Below, piece by piece: positions 16,226 through 27,684 of a stretch of 64,000 nucleotides of DNA (position 1 is its first letter; every line of letters begins with the position of its first letter). Under the pieces are notes generated by a model. That model did no database searches and had not been told where the DNA came from. It worked only from the letters and a program-made list of their open reading frames with translations. The stretch is taken from the NCBI RefSeq assembly GCF_018070025.1, contig NZ_JAGPYQ010000001.1, forward strand, positions 3,038,001-3,102,000, given 5' to 3'. The position numbers and the translations under genes are program-made. Source of the DNA: Streptomyces liliiviolaceus. GTDB taxonomy: Bacteria > Actinomycetota > Actinomycetes > Streptomycetales > Streptomycetaceae.

Positions 16226-17443
16226 ATGGCGACCAGGACCGGGAAGGCCGGGAGCCAGGCCAGTTCCGGCGACCTGCTGGAGCTGGTGCGCAGCGGCCGC
16301 GCCACCACCCGCGGGGCGTTGCAACAGGTCACCGGGCTGTCCCGGGCCACCGTCGGCCAGCGGCTCGACCGGCTCTTCCGGGCCGGCTGGCTGCGCGAGG
16401 GTGCCGCGGGCCCGGTGGACTCGCCGCTCGGCGGGCGCCCCTCGGTCCTGCTGGAGTTCGACGACTCCCATGCCGTCGTCCTCGCCGCCGACCTCGACAC
16501 CCGGCACGCGCGCGCCGCCGTGCTGTCCCTGACCGGTGAGCTGCTGGCCGAGCACGCGGGCCCGCTGCGCGTCGAGGACGGGCCGGACGCGGTCCTCGGC
16601 GAGCTGGGCCGCTGGTTCGCCGAACTGCTGGAGAAGGCCGGGCACGAGGCGGCCGAGGTGTGCGGGATCGGGCTCGCCGTACCGGGTCCCGTGGACACCG
16701 ACACGGGCCGGGTCGTCCAGCCGCCGATCATGCCCGGCTGGGACGGCTACGACATAAGAGGCCGCCTCACCCGCGCCTTCACCGAGCACACGGACGCCGG
16801 ACCGGTCCCGGTCCTGGTCGACAACGACGCCAACCTCATGGCGTACGGGGAGCAGCGCACCGCCCACCCCGACTGCTCGGCCTTCGTCCTGGTGAAGGTC
16901 TCCACCGGTATCGGCGCGGGGGTGGTCGTCGGCGGCACGATCTTCCGGGGCATCGACGGCGGGGCCGGGGACATCGGGCACATCCGGGTCCCGGAGGGCG
17001 CCGACGCGCTGTGCAGATGCGGGTCGTACGGCTGTCTCGCCGCCGTCGCCAGCGGGGGCGCCGTGGCCCGCAGGCTGGCGGAGTCGGGGGTTCCGGCGGC
17101 GTCGGGCTCGGACGTGCGCGATCTGCTCACCTCGGGGCACCCCGGCGCGGCGGCGTTCGCGCGGGAGGCGGGGCGGCAGGTCGGCGACGTCCTCGCCACG
17201 GTGGTGACCCTGCTCAACCCCGGCGTCCTGATGATCGCCGGGGATCTGGCCGGAACCGCCTTCCTCACCGGGGTGCGCGAACTGCTCTACCAGCGGGCCC
17301 TGCCCCGCTCCACCGCCCACCTGGACGTGGTGACGTCCCGGCTCGGCGAACGGGCGGCCCTGGTCGGAGCCGGTGCGCTGGTCGTGGAGCACCTGTACGC
17401 GCCCGAGCGGATCGAGGAGCGCCTGCTCGCCCTGGGCGTGTGA
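16226..17443 (+). CDS. ROK-family transcriptional regulator
   Basis: A 405-residue ROK repressor (NagC/XylR/Mlc type). The N-terminal winged helix-turn-helix spans about residues 12-70 (DLLELVRSGRATTRGALQQV, then GLSRATVGQRLDRLFRAGWL). A sugar-kinase-like domain follows, with VDNDANLMA and the ROK zinc signature CRCGSYGCL near 262-270. Divergent from the two glycosidase genes, so it most likely represses them and is released by a sugar or sugar phosphate. Start: ATG 16226 has GGGAGGA at 16214-16220; the ATGs at 16169 and 16199 are in frame but lack a site. Active-site residues look intact, so residual glucokinase activity is possible. Confidence 0.9.
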   Translation: MATRTGKAGSQASSGDLLELVRSGRATTRGALQQVTGLSRATVGQRLDRLFRAGWLREGAAGPVDSPLGGRPSVLLEFDDSHAVVLAADLDTRHARAAVLSLTGELLAEHAGPLRVEDGPDAVLGELGRWFAELLEKAGHEAAEVCGIGLAVPGPVDTDTGRVVQPPIMPGWDGYDIRGRLTRAFTEHTDAGPVPVLVDNDANLMAYGEQRTAHPDCSAFVLVKVSTGIGAGVVVGGTIFRGIDGGAGDIGHIRVPEGADALCRCGSYGCLAAVASGGAVARRLAESGVPAASGSDVRDLLTSGHPGAAAFAREAGRQVGDVLATVVTLLNPGVLMIAGDLAGTAFLTGVRELLYQRALPRSTAHLDVVTSRLGERAALVGAGALVVEHLYAPERIEERLLALGV

Positions 17444-17592
17444 GGCGCCGGACGCGAGGGTGGGCCGGCGGGCCGTGCGGGGCGCCCGCGCGAGGTGATG
17501 TGACGGTGGTGTTTCCGGCCGGGGAACGCGTCCGCATGATGAAATCCGCGCGCCGGGAACGGCGTGATTCTCGCCACGCATGATCGATGTTT

Positions 17593-17707
17593 CGCTCAGA
17601 TGAGCGGATTGTGGGTGGCTGCACTTCTCCAAGGGGTGGCACTCAGTGCCACCCTTTGATCATTGACGAGGTGAACTCAGACGTGTCGTAAGCCGCTCAG
17701 GTGAGCG
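17593..17707. promoter_or_regulatory. Palindrome cluster upstream of ppdK
   Basis: In the 466-bp gap before ppdK, three perfect palindromes occur within 115 bp: CGCTCAGATGAGCG (17593-17606), GGGTGGCACT-C-AGTGCCACCC (17634-17654) and CGCTCAGGTGAGCG (17694-17707). The first and third are the same 6-bp inverted arms with a 2-nt centre, 101 bp apart. A further half-site TGAGCG follows at 17721. They probably bind a dimeric regulator of ppdK; the middle one could alternatively be a terminator for the ROK gene, though it lacks a long T-run. The rest of the gap (17708-17909) shows no gene. Confidence 0.55.
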
Positions 17708-17909
17708 CAATGCCGGGTCTGTGAGCGGTGCCGTCTTCAAGAAGTGAAGGCTGTAGGCGCCAACGGCTTACCATCCCTTGACTTTCGATCTGGTGGCGGA
17801 CGAGTGGTTACAGCCGTATGACGCGCAAGTGGACGTACCCAGACGCCTTCGATCTGGGTATGTTCCCCGTCGTCAGGGCAGCCACCGCGTCGTCGAGGAG
17901 TCGAGACCC

Positions 17910-20684
<2,775 letters not shown>

Positions 20685-20755
20685 CCCCGGAGGGCTCCGG
20701 GCCCGTCCTCCGCCACCACCCTCACCGACGGCGGCCGGACCCGGCGCACGAAAGA

Positions 20756-20794
20756 CGAGGAGGCGGCACCCTGTGCGGGGGTGCCGCCTCCTCG
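20756..20794. terminator. Bidirectional terminator between ppdK and the surface-protein gene
   Basis: A perfect 15-bp stem (CGAGGAGGCGGCACC at 20756-20770 with its complement at 20780-20794) and a 9-nt loop lie between two convergent genes. There is no T-run, which is usual for Streptomyces terminators. Confidence 0.85.
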
Positions 20795-20814
20795 CCGTGC
20801 GCCGGTGCGGTGCG

Positions 20815-21246
20815 TCAGCTGGCGTCGCGGCGCCTGCGGAGGGCGAACAGCACTCCGCCGCCGGCCAGGAGGACGGTCGCGCCGCCGGCCGCGATGTACG
20901 GGGTGGCGCCGCTGCCGCCGGTCTCCGCGAGGTCGGGGGTCCGGCGGCCGGTGGCCGTGCCCTCGTCCCTGCCGGTCTCGTCCTTGCCGTCCGTGTTCGT
21001 GTCCTGGTCGCTCGCGGGGACGAAACCGGCGGGCGGCTTGTCGCAGCCGATGCCGTCCTTGTCGCGGTCCAGGTGCTCGCCGTAGTGGTCGTCGCCCTTG
21101 ACGATGTTGGAGTACCCGTTCTCGTACGCCTCGGTGCAGTTCCTGAACGGGTGCAGGCCGTCGTGGGCCTCGGCGCTGGTGACGGACAGGGCGGCCAGGG
21201 CCAGCGCGGCGAGGGCCGCGGAGGCGGACTTGCGGAACAGGTTCAC
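20815..21246 (-). CDS. Excalibur-domain surface protein with LAxTG sorting signal
   Basis: A 143-residue secreted protein. A signal peptide occupies residues 1-28 (LFRKSASAALAALALAALSV, cleavage near AEA). The mature part starts with an Excalibur-type calcium-binding module (HPFRNCTEAYENGYSN, then DRDKDGIGCD with the Asp ligands and paired Cys). A Thr/Asp-rich linker leads to LAETG (near residue 109), a hydrophobic helix and RRRR. LAxTG is the class E sortase signal of actinobacteria, so the protein is probably anchored to the cell wall; no class E sortase lies in the window. GTG 21246 is chosen because the signal peptide begins there; the ribosome-binding site is weak. Confidence 0.85.
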   Translation of the reverse strand: MNLFRKSASAALAALALAALSVTSAEAHDGLHPFRNCTEAYENGYSNIVKGDDHYGEHLDRDKDGIGCDKPPAGFVPASDQDTNTDGKDETGRDEGTATGRRTPDLAETGGSGATPYIAAGGATVLLAGGGVLFALRRRRDAS

Positions 21247-21438
21247 GGTGAGCCCCCAGATATCTCTCGATATCCACATGCATGATCACGAGGGTGATCA
21301 GTCGGATGTGAGGTGACGAAAGTATGAGAGGGGCTCTCGGTGCTGCGGCGGAACGACGGACCCGTGATGTGAACGTTACGTGACCGGGCGGTGGCTCTCC
21401 GCTCACCGGTCCGTCGTCCGTACACCTGGTGCTGGGGG

Positions 21439-22599
21439 TTACGCGCGGAAGGGGCCCGTCACCTCGTACGTGATGCCGCCGGACGAACTGCCGCTGGTGC
21501 CGCGCTGGCTGGAGAAGTAGAGACGGGTGCCGTCGGGGGAGAAGGCGGGGCCGGTGATCTCCGAGCCGGACTGGCCGTCGATCCGCAGGAACGGGGCGAT
21601 CACGTCGTCGGGCGTGATCAGGCAGATCTCCATGTTGCCGCCGTCCTCGGCGACGAACAGGTCGCCGGAGGCGGTGCCGGTGATGTTGTCGACGCCGGTC
21701 AGCGGGGCGGTGCCGGAGGTGACGAGTGAGTCGTCGTAGGCCAGCTCATAGGTGTTGGCGCTCAGGTTGAGCTGCCAGACGCGGTTGTCGCCCTTCGTGG
21801 TGAACCAGACCGTGTCGTCGGCGTAGTGGCAGCCCTCGCCGCCGTTGAACTTCTTCGACCCCGACACCTGCGTACGGGTCGTGGTGGGGGAGCCGTCCGG
21901 GTCGGGCACGTTCGCCCAGGTGAAGGAGCCGGAGGTGGCCGTCCCGGCGACCAGGACCTGGAGGGTGCCCGCGGAGAGGCTGCCCCAGGTCGTCGGCACG
22001 AAGCGGTAGAGACAGCCGTTCGTCTCGTCCTCCGTCAGGTACACCACCTTGCGCACCGGGTCGGCCGCCGCGGCCTCGTGCTTGAAGCGGCCCATGGCGT
22101 CCCGGCGCACCGCGGCGTTCACACCCCACGGGTCGGTCTCGTAGACGTACCCGAGCGACACCTCCTCGCAGGACAGCCAGGTGTTCCACGGCGTCCTGCC
22201 GCCCGCGCAGTTCTGCCGGGTGCCGGACAGGATGCGGTACGCGCCCGTGATCGCGCCCGCCGACGAGAACTTCACCGCGCTCGTGCCGCCGGACGGGTTG
22301 ATCTCCGAGTTCGAGACGTAGATCCAGCCGGTGCCGTCCGCGTAGCAGGCTCCGCCGTCGGGGGCGCTGTGCCAGGTGTACGAGGTGCCGGTGACCGGCT
22401 GGCCCGACCTGGCGATCACCCGGCTGGTGAAGCCGCTCGGCAGTCTGACGCCGTTCGCGTCCGCCGAGCCGAGTGCCCCGTACGGGCCCGTGCCGGGCTG
22501 GGCGGGCGCGGCGTGGGCGGCGCCGCGCCACAGGGTTCCGCCGAGGACGGCCGACGATCCGCCGAGTACGGCCGCGCGCAGGAGAGTACGACGTTCCAC
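21439..22599 (-). CDS. Tat-exported PhoX/DUF839-like protein
   Basis: A 386-residue protein with a twin-arginine signal (ERRTLLRAAVLGGSSAVLGG at 2-21, hydrophobic core to about 30). The rest is a beta-propeller-like domain as in PhoX/DUF839 phosphatase relatives, with SCEEVSLGYVYETDPWG (155-175), GRFKHEAAAADP, YLTEDETNGCLYRFVP and FVAEDGGNMEICL. These motifs match the calcium- and iron-binding loops of PhoX-like proteins; whether it is an active phosphatase is not known. GTG 22599 begins the Tat signal; the longer open frame upstream lacks signal character. It stands alone, with a repeat cluster upstream. Confidence 0.83.
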   Translation of the reverse strand: MERRTLLRAAVLGGSSAVLGGTLWRGAAHAAPAQPGTGPYGALGSADANGVRLPSGFTSRVIARSGQPVTGTSYTWHSAPDGGACYADGTGWIYVSNSEINPSGGTSAVKFSSAGAITGAYRILSGTRQNCAGGRTPWNTWLSCEEVSLGYVYETDPWGVNAAVRRDAMGRFKHEAAAADPVRKVVYLTEDETNGCLYRFVPTTWGSLSAGTLQVLVAGTATSGSFTWANVPDPDGSPTTTRTQVSGSKKFNGGEGCHYADDTVWFTTKGDNRVWQLNLSANTYELAYDDSLVTSGTAPLTGVDNITGTASGDLFVAEDGGNMEICLITPDDVIAPFLRIDGQSGSEITGPAFSPDGTRLYFSSQRGTSGSSSGGITYEVTGPFRA

Positions 22600-22762
22600 T
22601 GTCGCTCCAATGGTGCCGGGGCTGGCCCGTCCGCCGGTCGGGGACGGGGTCGCGCAACGCCGGATCCTAGGAGCGCGGGGTGGCCGGGCCGTGGCCGCGC
22701 GGTGACGTGTGCGCGTCACGCATGAGCGTCCCACCACGACGCGCACCGCGCAGCCCACCGAA

Positions 22763-23115
22763 TTCGTCTGCGGGCCGGTGGGGGCGGGCCGCGCAGTTCC
22801 CCGCGCCCTTTGAAGGCGGGGCTGCGCCCCGGGCCTGCGTGCTCGTCTGCGGGCTCGGTGGGGGCTGGTCGCGCAGTTCCCCGCGCCCCTCTGAGGCGGG
22901 GCTGCGCCCCTGCCTGCGCGCTCGTCTGCGGGTCCGGTGGGGGCTGGTCGCGCAGTTCCCCGCGCCCCTCAAAAGCGGGGCTGCGCCCCGGCTTTTGCCC
23001 CGGGGAGCGGCGCAGCCGCTTCAGGGGCGCGGGGAACTGCGCGGCCAACCCCCACCGAACCCGCACCCGAACCCGGCGGGACGCCGGTGTCTTTCAGGGG
23101 CGCGGGGAACTGCGC
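22763..23115. repeat. Cluster of five GCGCAGTTCCCCGCGCCCCT-type repeats
   Basis: The 552-bp gene-free stretch 22600-23151 contains three direct copies (22791-22810, 22871-22890, 22950-22969) spaced about 80 bp in near-tandem units that also include GTCTGCGGG and GGCGGGGCTGCGCCCC, and two inverted copies (23023-23042, 23096-23115). Direct and inverted copies can form alternative hairpins. The cluster lies downstream of nirD (23152) and behind the PhoX-like gene start (22599). Confidence 0.85.
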
Positions 23116-23151
23116 GAGCGGCCCCCACCGGCCCGCAGGCCGAAAGGCAGC

Positions 23152-23529
23152 TCAGCGTGCCCGCACCTCGTACGTCGTCACCCTTACCGACTCGTCGTCC
23201 AGGCATGCGCCCGTCGTCAGGTCGAAGCGTTGTTTCAGGAGGGGGGAGGCCACGAACGGCCTCCCCCGGTGGGAGCCGGTCAGCCCGCGGGACAGTACCG
23301 CCGCGCCGGAGAACGGATCCCGGTTGTCGATCGCGTACATCCGCCCCGTACGGTCCAGGAAGAGCGCCACCTGCCGCCCGTCCGGCAGCAGCGCCGCCAC
23401 CCCCCGCCCAGGGATCAGCACGGACAGGTCGCACACGGCGAACCAGTCGTCGGAGCCGGAGCCGGAGGCAGGCGGTCCGGCCAGCCGGAGCTGGACCGTG
23501 AGCGTCGTGGTCTCGGGTGCGAGCGTCAT
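23152..23529 (-). CDS. nirD: Nitrite reductase small subunit NirD
   Basis: A 125-residue Rieske-fold protein partnering NirB in NADH-dependent assimilatory nitrite reduction. It shows the NirD-type scaffold DWFAVCDLSVLIPGRGVAALL (28-48) and the end QRFDLTTGACLDDESV, without the Cys-His pairs of a true Rieske cluster, as normal for NirD. Its ATG overlaps the nirB stop (ATGA), so the subunits are translated together. Last gene of the nitrite operon. Confidence 0.93.
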   Translation of the reverse strand: MTLAPETTTLTVQLRLAGPPASGSGSDDWFAVCDLSVLIPGRGVAALLPDGRQVALFLDRTGRMYAIDNRDPFSGAAVLSRGLTGSHRGRPFVASPLLKQRFDLTTGACLDDESVRVTTYEVRAR

Positions 23530-26162
23530 CGCTGGGCGCTTCCTTCCAGAGGACGGGTACCGATGGTCAGCAGCGGCAGATCGGGCTTGATCTGGTCGCG
23601 CTCGGGGACGAACCCGACCACCGGGTCGGGCGTGTCCGGCGCGTTCACGAACGACACGAAGCGGGCCAGCTTCTCGGGATCGTTGATGGTCTCGGCCCAC
23701 TCGTCGCGATAGGCGGCCACATGCGCCGTCATCAGCGACTCCAGCTCCTCGCAGATGCCCAGCGAGTCGTCCACCACGACGTCTCGGACGTGGTCCAGGC
23801 CGCCGGGCAGCCGCTCCAGCCACGTCGAGGTGCGCTCCAGCCGGTCGGCCGTACGGATGTAGAACATCAGGAACCGGTCGATGAGACGGATCAGCTCCGC
23901 GTCGGAGAGGTCCTGCGCGAGCAGGTCCGCGTGGCGCGGAGTCGCTCCGCCGTTGCCGCCGACGTAAAGGTTCCAGCCGGCCGCGGTCGCGATGATGCCG
24001 AAGTCCTTCGACTGGGCCTCGGCGCACTCGCGGGCGCACCCGGACACCGCCGACTTGAGCTTGTGCGGCGAGCGCAGACCCCGGTAGCGCAGCTCCAGGT
24101 CGATGGCCATGCGCACCGAGTCCTGGACGCCGTAACGGCACCAGGTCTGCCCCACGCACGACTTGACCGTCCGCAGCGACTTCCCGTACGCGTGCCCGGA
24201 CTCGAAGCCCGCGTCCACCAACCGCGCCCAGATGAGGGGCAGTTGTTCGACGCGCGCGCCGAACATGTCGATCCGCTGACCGCCCGTGATCTTCGTGTAG
24301 AGGCCGAAGTCCCGTGCCACCTCGCCGATCACGATGAGCTTCTCGGGGGTGATCTCGCCGCCGGGGATGCGCGGCACGATCGAGTACGAGCCGTTCTTCT
24401 GCAGGTTCGCGAGGAAGTGGTCGTTGGTGTCCTGGAGGGCGGCCTGCTCCCCGCCGAGGACGTACCCCTCGGCGCCGATCGTGGGCGCGAGCGACGCGAC
24501 GATCGAGCCGACCGTGGGCTTGCAGACCTCGCACCCGTCACCGCCCCGCGCGTCCTCGCGGCCGTACCGGTCGAGGAGCTGCTGGTACGAGGAGATGCGC
24601 AGGGCGAGGACGATCTCGTACAGCTCCTCGCGGGTCTGGGAGAAGCAGCCGCACAGGCCCTTGTCGACCTCGACGCCGCTCGCCTCCAGTTCGGAGGTGA
24701 CGAGCTGGCCGAGGACCTTGACGCAACTGCCGCAGCCGGTACCGGCCTTGGTGCACTTCTTGACCTCGGGGACCGTCGTGCAGGAGTGCTCGGTGACAGC
24801 TCCCCGGATCGCGCCCTTGGTGACGTTGTGGCAGGAGCAGATGATCGCCTCGTCCGGCAGCGAGGAGGGGCCGAGCTGGACGGGAGCGCCCGCACCGGCC
24901 GGAAGGACCAGCTGCTCGGGCGCGATCGGCGGCACCGAACCGGTGAACGCCCGCAGCGTCCCGTACGCGTCCGCGTCACCGACCAGGATGCCGCCGAGCA
25001 GTTCCCCGCCGGGCCCGATGACCAGCTTCTTGTACGTGCCCGAGCGCGAGTCCGCGTAGACGACGTCGAGGCAGTCGGCGGCGGCGCCGTGCGCGTCACC
25101 GAAGGAGGCGACGTCCACGCCGAGGAGCTTCAACTTGGTGGAGAGGTCGGCGCCGGTGAAGGAGGCCGCCTCGGCGGGGTCGGTGACAGGGGCCGCCGCG
25201 GCGGCGATCGTGCCGGCCGCCGTCTCCGCCATCTCGTAGCCGGGCGCCACCAGCCCGTACACCCGGCCGTCCGAGGCCAGCGCGCACTCGCCGATCGCGA
25301 AGACCGCCGGGTCGGAGACCGTACGGCACTGGTCGTCGACGCTGATGCCGCCGCGCTCGCCCACGGTGAGTCCGCAGTCGCGGGCGAGCTGGTCACGGGG
25401 GCGTACACCGGCGGAGAACACCACCAGGTCGGTGGCGACCGTCGAGCCGTCGGAGAGCTTCATGCCGGTCACGGCGCCGTCGTCGCCGGTGACGACCTCC
25501 TGCGTACCCGTGCCGGTGTGGACCGTCAGGCCCATGTTCTCGATGGTGCGCAGGAGCGCCGCGCCGCCGCCCTCGTCGACCTGGACGGGCATCAGCCGGG
25601 GCGCGAACTCCACGATGTGCGTGGCAAGGCCGAGCCCCTTCAGCGCGCCGGCGGCCTCAAGTCCGAGCAGCCCGCCGCCCACCACCGCGCCGGTCGTCGC
25701 CCGCGCCTTCGCGTACTCCTCGATGGCGAGCAGGTCCTCGATCGTGCGGTAGACGAAGCAGCCCTCGGCGTCCTTGCCCGGCACGGGCGGCACGAACGGG
25801 AACGAGCCGGTGGCGAGGACCAGCGTGTCGTAGCCGACGACGAGACCCGAGCGGGCGGTGACCTTCCGGGCAGCCCGGTCGACGGTCTCGGCCGGGTCGC
25901 CGAGGTGCAGCTCGATCCCGTGCTCCGCGATGAACTCCAGGTCCGTCATGGACAGTTCCTCGGGCGTACGGCCCGAGAAGTACGAGGTGAGCTGTACGCG
26001 GTCGTACGCGGGACGCGGCTCCTCGCACAGCACGACCACCCGGTGCGTGGCGGTCAGGCCGCGCTCGGCCAGCGCTTCGAGGAAGCGCTGGCCGACCATG
26101 CCGTGGCCGACGAGCACGATCGTGGGGCGGGGGCCGGTTCCCACAGGTGCGGTCGTGGACAT
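23526..26162 (-). CDS. nirB: Nitrite reductase large subunit NirB
   Basis: An 878-residue siroheme nitrite reductase converting nitrite to ammonium with NAD(P)H. Order: FAD/NAD-binding domain (GHGMVGQRF near 18; ATGSFPFVPPV), a BFD-like [2Fe-2S] region (CSCHNVTKGAIRG near 440 and CTKAGTGCGSC), then the sulfite/nitrite reductase core with SCVGQTWCRYG, the SGCARECAE cluster (4Fe-4S and siroheme ligands) and GWNLYVGGNGG. All cofactor Cys are visible. ATG 26162 overlaps the stop of the preceding FAD reductase by one base (TGATG), so the whole operon is coupled. Regulation is probably from the promoter at 27434-27494. Confidence 0.96.
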   Translation of the reverse strand: MSTTAPVGTGPRPTIVLVGHGMVGQRFLEALAERGLTATHRVVVLCEEPRPAYDRVQLTSYFSGRTPEELSMTDLEFIAEHGIELHLGDPAETVDRAARKVTARSGLVVGYDTLVLATGSFPFVPPVPGKDAEGCFVYRTIEDLLAIEEYAKARATTGAVVGGGLLGLEAAGALKGLGLATHIVEFAPRLMPVQVDEGGGAALLRTIENMGLTVHTGTGTQEVVTGDDGAVTGMKLSDGSTVATDLVVFSAGVRPRDQLARDCGLTVGERGGISVDDQCRTVSDPAVFAIGECALASDGRVYGLVAPGYEMAETAAGTIAAAAAPVTDPAEAASFTGADLSTKLKLLGVDVASFGDAHGAAADCLDVVYADSRSGTYKKLVIGPGGELLGGILVGDADAYGTLRAFTGSVPPIAPEQLVLPAGAGAPVQLGPSSLPDEAIICSCHNVTKGAIRGAVTEHSCTTVPEVKKCTKAGTGCGSCVKVLGQLVTSELEASGVEVDKGLCGCFSQTREELYEIVLALRISSYQQLLDRYGREDARGGDGCEVCKPTVGSIVASLAPTIGAEGYVLGGEQAALQDTNDHFLANLQKNGSYSIVPRIPGGEITPEKLIVIGEVARDFGLYTKITGGQRIDMFGARVEQLPLIWARLVDAGFESGHAYGKSLRTVKSCVGQTWCRYGVQDSVRMAIDLELRYRGLRSPHKLKSAVSGCARECAEAQSKDFGIIATAAGWNLYVGGNGGATPRHADLLAQDLSDAELIRLIDRFLMFYIRTADRLERTSTWLERLPGGLDHVRDVVVDDSLGICEELESLMTAHVAAYRDEWAETINDPEKLARFVSFVNAPDTPDPVVGFVPERDQIKPDLPLLTIGTRPLEGSAQR

Positions 26163-27433
26163 CAGGAGCCTCCATCGTTGGTGAGCAGGTGGAGCAGCGG
26201 GGCGCCGTCCGCGGGCAGCGGTTCGGCTCCCTCCCAGGCGCGGGCGAGCGCGCCGACGGTGCCCAGCTCGCCGACGAGCACCCCGCCGACCAGGCGGTCG
26301 TCGCGGACGACGACCTTGCGGTAGGTGCCGCGGGTGGCGTCGGCGAGCTGGACGACGTCGTCCCCGGGGAGCGGGGTGTGCTCCCCGAAGGCGGCGAGGT
26401 CGAGAGGTCCGGCGGCGGCCGGGGAGCTGCCGGTGGCGAGGGTCAGCCGGGTGAGGGCGCGGGTGCCGCTGTAACCGGCGGAGCCCTCTGCGGACCGAGG
26501 TCCGGCCGGTGACGCGCTCAGTGATTCGGCCAACAACTCGGCCAGCACGTCGGCCTGTTCGAGCGCGGGCGCGGCCAGCCCGTACACCTGGCCGTCGTGC
26601 TGCGCGCAGTCGCCGATCGCCCGGATGTGCGGGTCGGAGGTGCGCAGCTCGTCGTCGACGATGACGCCCTTGTGGACGGCGAGCCCCGCGTCCTGGGCGA
26701 GGCCCGCGCGCGGCCGTACGCCGCAGGCCAGCACGACCAGGTCGGCGCCGAGGGTGTAGCCGTCGGCCATCTCGACCGAGCGGACCGCGCCCTCGACGCA
26801 GCGCACGCCGCGCACCCGGCTCTCGGTGTGCACCTCGACGCCGAGGCCCTTGAGGTGCCGGAGCACCAGCCCGGAGGCCGACGGGTCGAGCTGACGTTCC
26901 ATCAGGCGTTCGCCCTGCTGGGCCAGGACGACCTGCGCGCCGCGTTCGGCGAGCGCGCGGGCGGCCGAGACGCCGAGCAGTCCGCCGCCGATGACGACGG
27001 CCCGGCTGCCTCGCCGTACGGCACCGGACAGGTCCAGGCAGTCGTCCATCGTGCGGAACGCGTGGACGCCCTCGGGCAGTTCGTGCCGGCCGGGGGCGAA
27101 CAGGCCGCGCAGCGGCGGCAGTACGGGGTTCGAGCCGGTGGCCAGGACCAGCGTGTCGTATGCGATCACCGTGTCGTCGGCGAGGTGCACCTGCCGGCGC
27201 GCGCGGTCGATGTGCACGACCCGGCCGCGGGTCAGCCGCTCGGGCGTGGGGAGCGCGATGACCTCGGGGGCGTACCGCCCGGCGAGGACCTCCGCGAGCA
27301 GCACCCGGTTGTACGGGCTGTGCTCCTCCTCGCCGACGAGCACGGCGGACACCCCGAGCTCTCCGAGCCTGCGGGCGAGACGTACGCCCGCGAGGCCGGC
27401 GCCGATCACCACCACACGCGTATTCGAGGTCAT
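26162..27433 (-). CDS. FAD-dependent NAD(P)-oxidoreductase of the nitrite operon
   Basis: A 423-residue pyridine-nucleotide-disulphide-type flavoprotein. FAD fingerprint GAGLAGVRLARRLGELG at 11-27, NAD fingerprint GGGLLGVSAARALAERG near 148-164, and a GDCAQHDG motif near 269. It resembles the N-terminal half of NirB and the NasB-type reductases that supply electrons to assimilatory nitrate reductase. First gene of the operon with nirB and nirD. ATG 27433 has no Shine-Dalgarno sequence and is probably the first transcribed codon. Alternative view: an electron donor to NirB. Substrate partners are inferred from context only. Confidence 0.88.
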   Translation of the reverse strand: MTSNTRVVVIGAGLAGVRLARRLGELGVSAVLVGEEEHSPYNRVLLAEVLAGRYAPEVIALPTPERLTRGRVVHIDRARRQVHLADDTVIAYDTLVLATGSNPVLPPLRGLFAPGRHELPEGVHAFRTMDDCLDLSGAVRRGSRAVVIGGGLLGVSAARALAERGAQVVLAQQGERLMERQLDPSASGLVLRHLKGLGVEVHTESRVRGVRCVEGAVRSVEMADGYTLGADLVVLACGVRPRAGLAQDAGLAVHKGVIVDDELRTSDPHIRAIGDCAQHDGQVYGLAAPALEQADVLAELLAESLSASPAGPRSAEGSAGYSGTRALTRLTLATGSSPAAAGPLDLAAFGEHTPLPGDDVVQLADATRGTYRKVVVRDDRLVGGVLVGELGTVGALARAWEGAEPLPADGAPLLHLLTNDGGS

Positions 27434-27494
27434 GTACCGCAGCGTGCGGTGCCGGTGTTACCCGACCGCATCACGACTGTTTCCCGCGGGGAAC
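27434..27494 (-). promoter_or_regulatory. Nitrite operon promoter: GlnR-like box and leaderless -10
   Basis: On the plus strand the site reads GTTAC (27457-27461)-n6-GCATC-n6-GTTTC (27479-27483)-n6-GGAAC (27490-27494). In gene direction this is GTTCC-n6-GAAAC-n6-GATGC-n6-GTAAC, the a-b-a-b layout with 6-bp gaps described for GlnR boxes (GTnAC/GAAAC). The GTAAC element ends 24 bp from the ATG, and CACGCT lies at -13 to -8 from the ATG as a -10 hexamer of a leaderless transcript. The same arrangement recurs at the nitrate reductase gene. Confidence 0.7.
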
Positions 27495-27684
27495 GCTGCC
27501 CTCAGCGGGGGCCGGGCACGGATGTGAGGGTTCTCGGGAGGCGGCCGGGGGCTGGTCGGAGAGCGGCCGGGGGCGGTTAACCGAACCCCCGACCTCCGTG
27601 CGAGCACCATCGATCGCGGCCCCGGAACACGGAAACCTTCGGTACACGCGTACACGTCCGTACGCGCCCAACGGAGGAGCGACC

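Noticed and set aside
17634..17654. HrcA CIRCE element
   Set aside because: CIRCE needs a 9-bp spacer between TTAGCACTC and GAGTGCTAA; here the arms meet with a single base and no chaperone gene follows.
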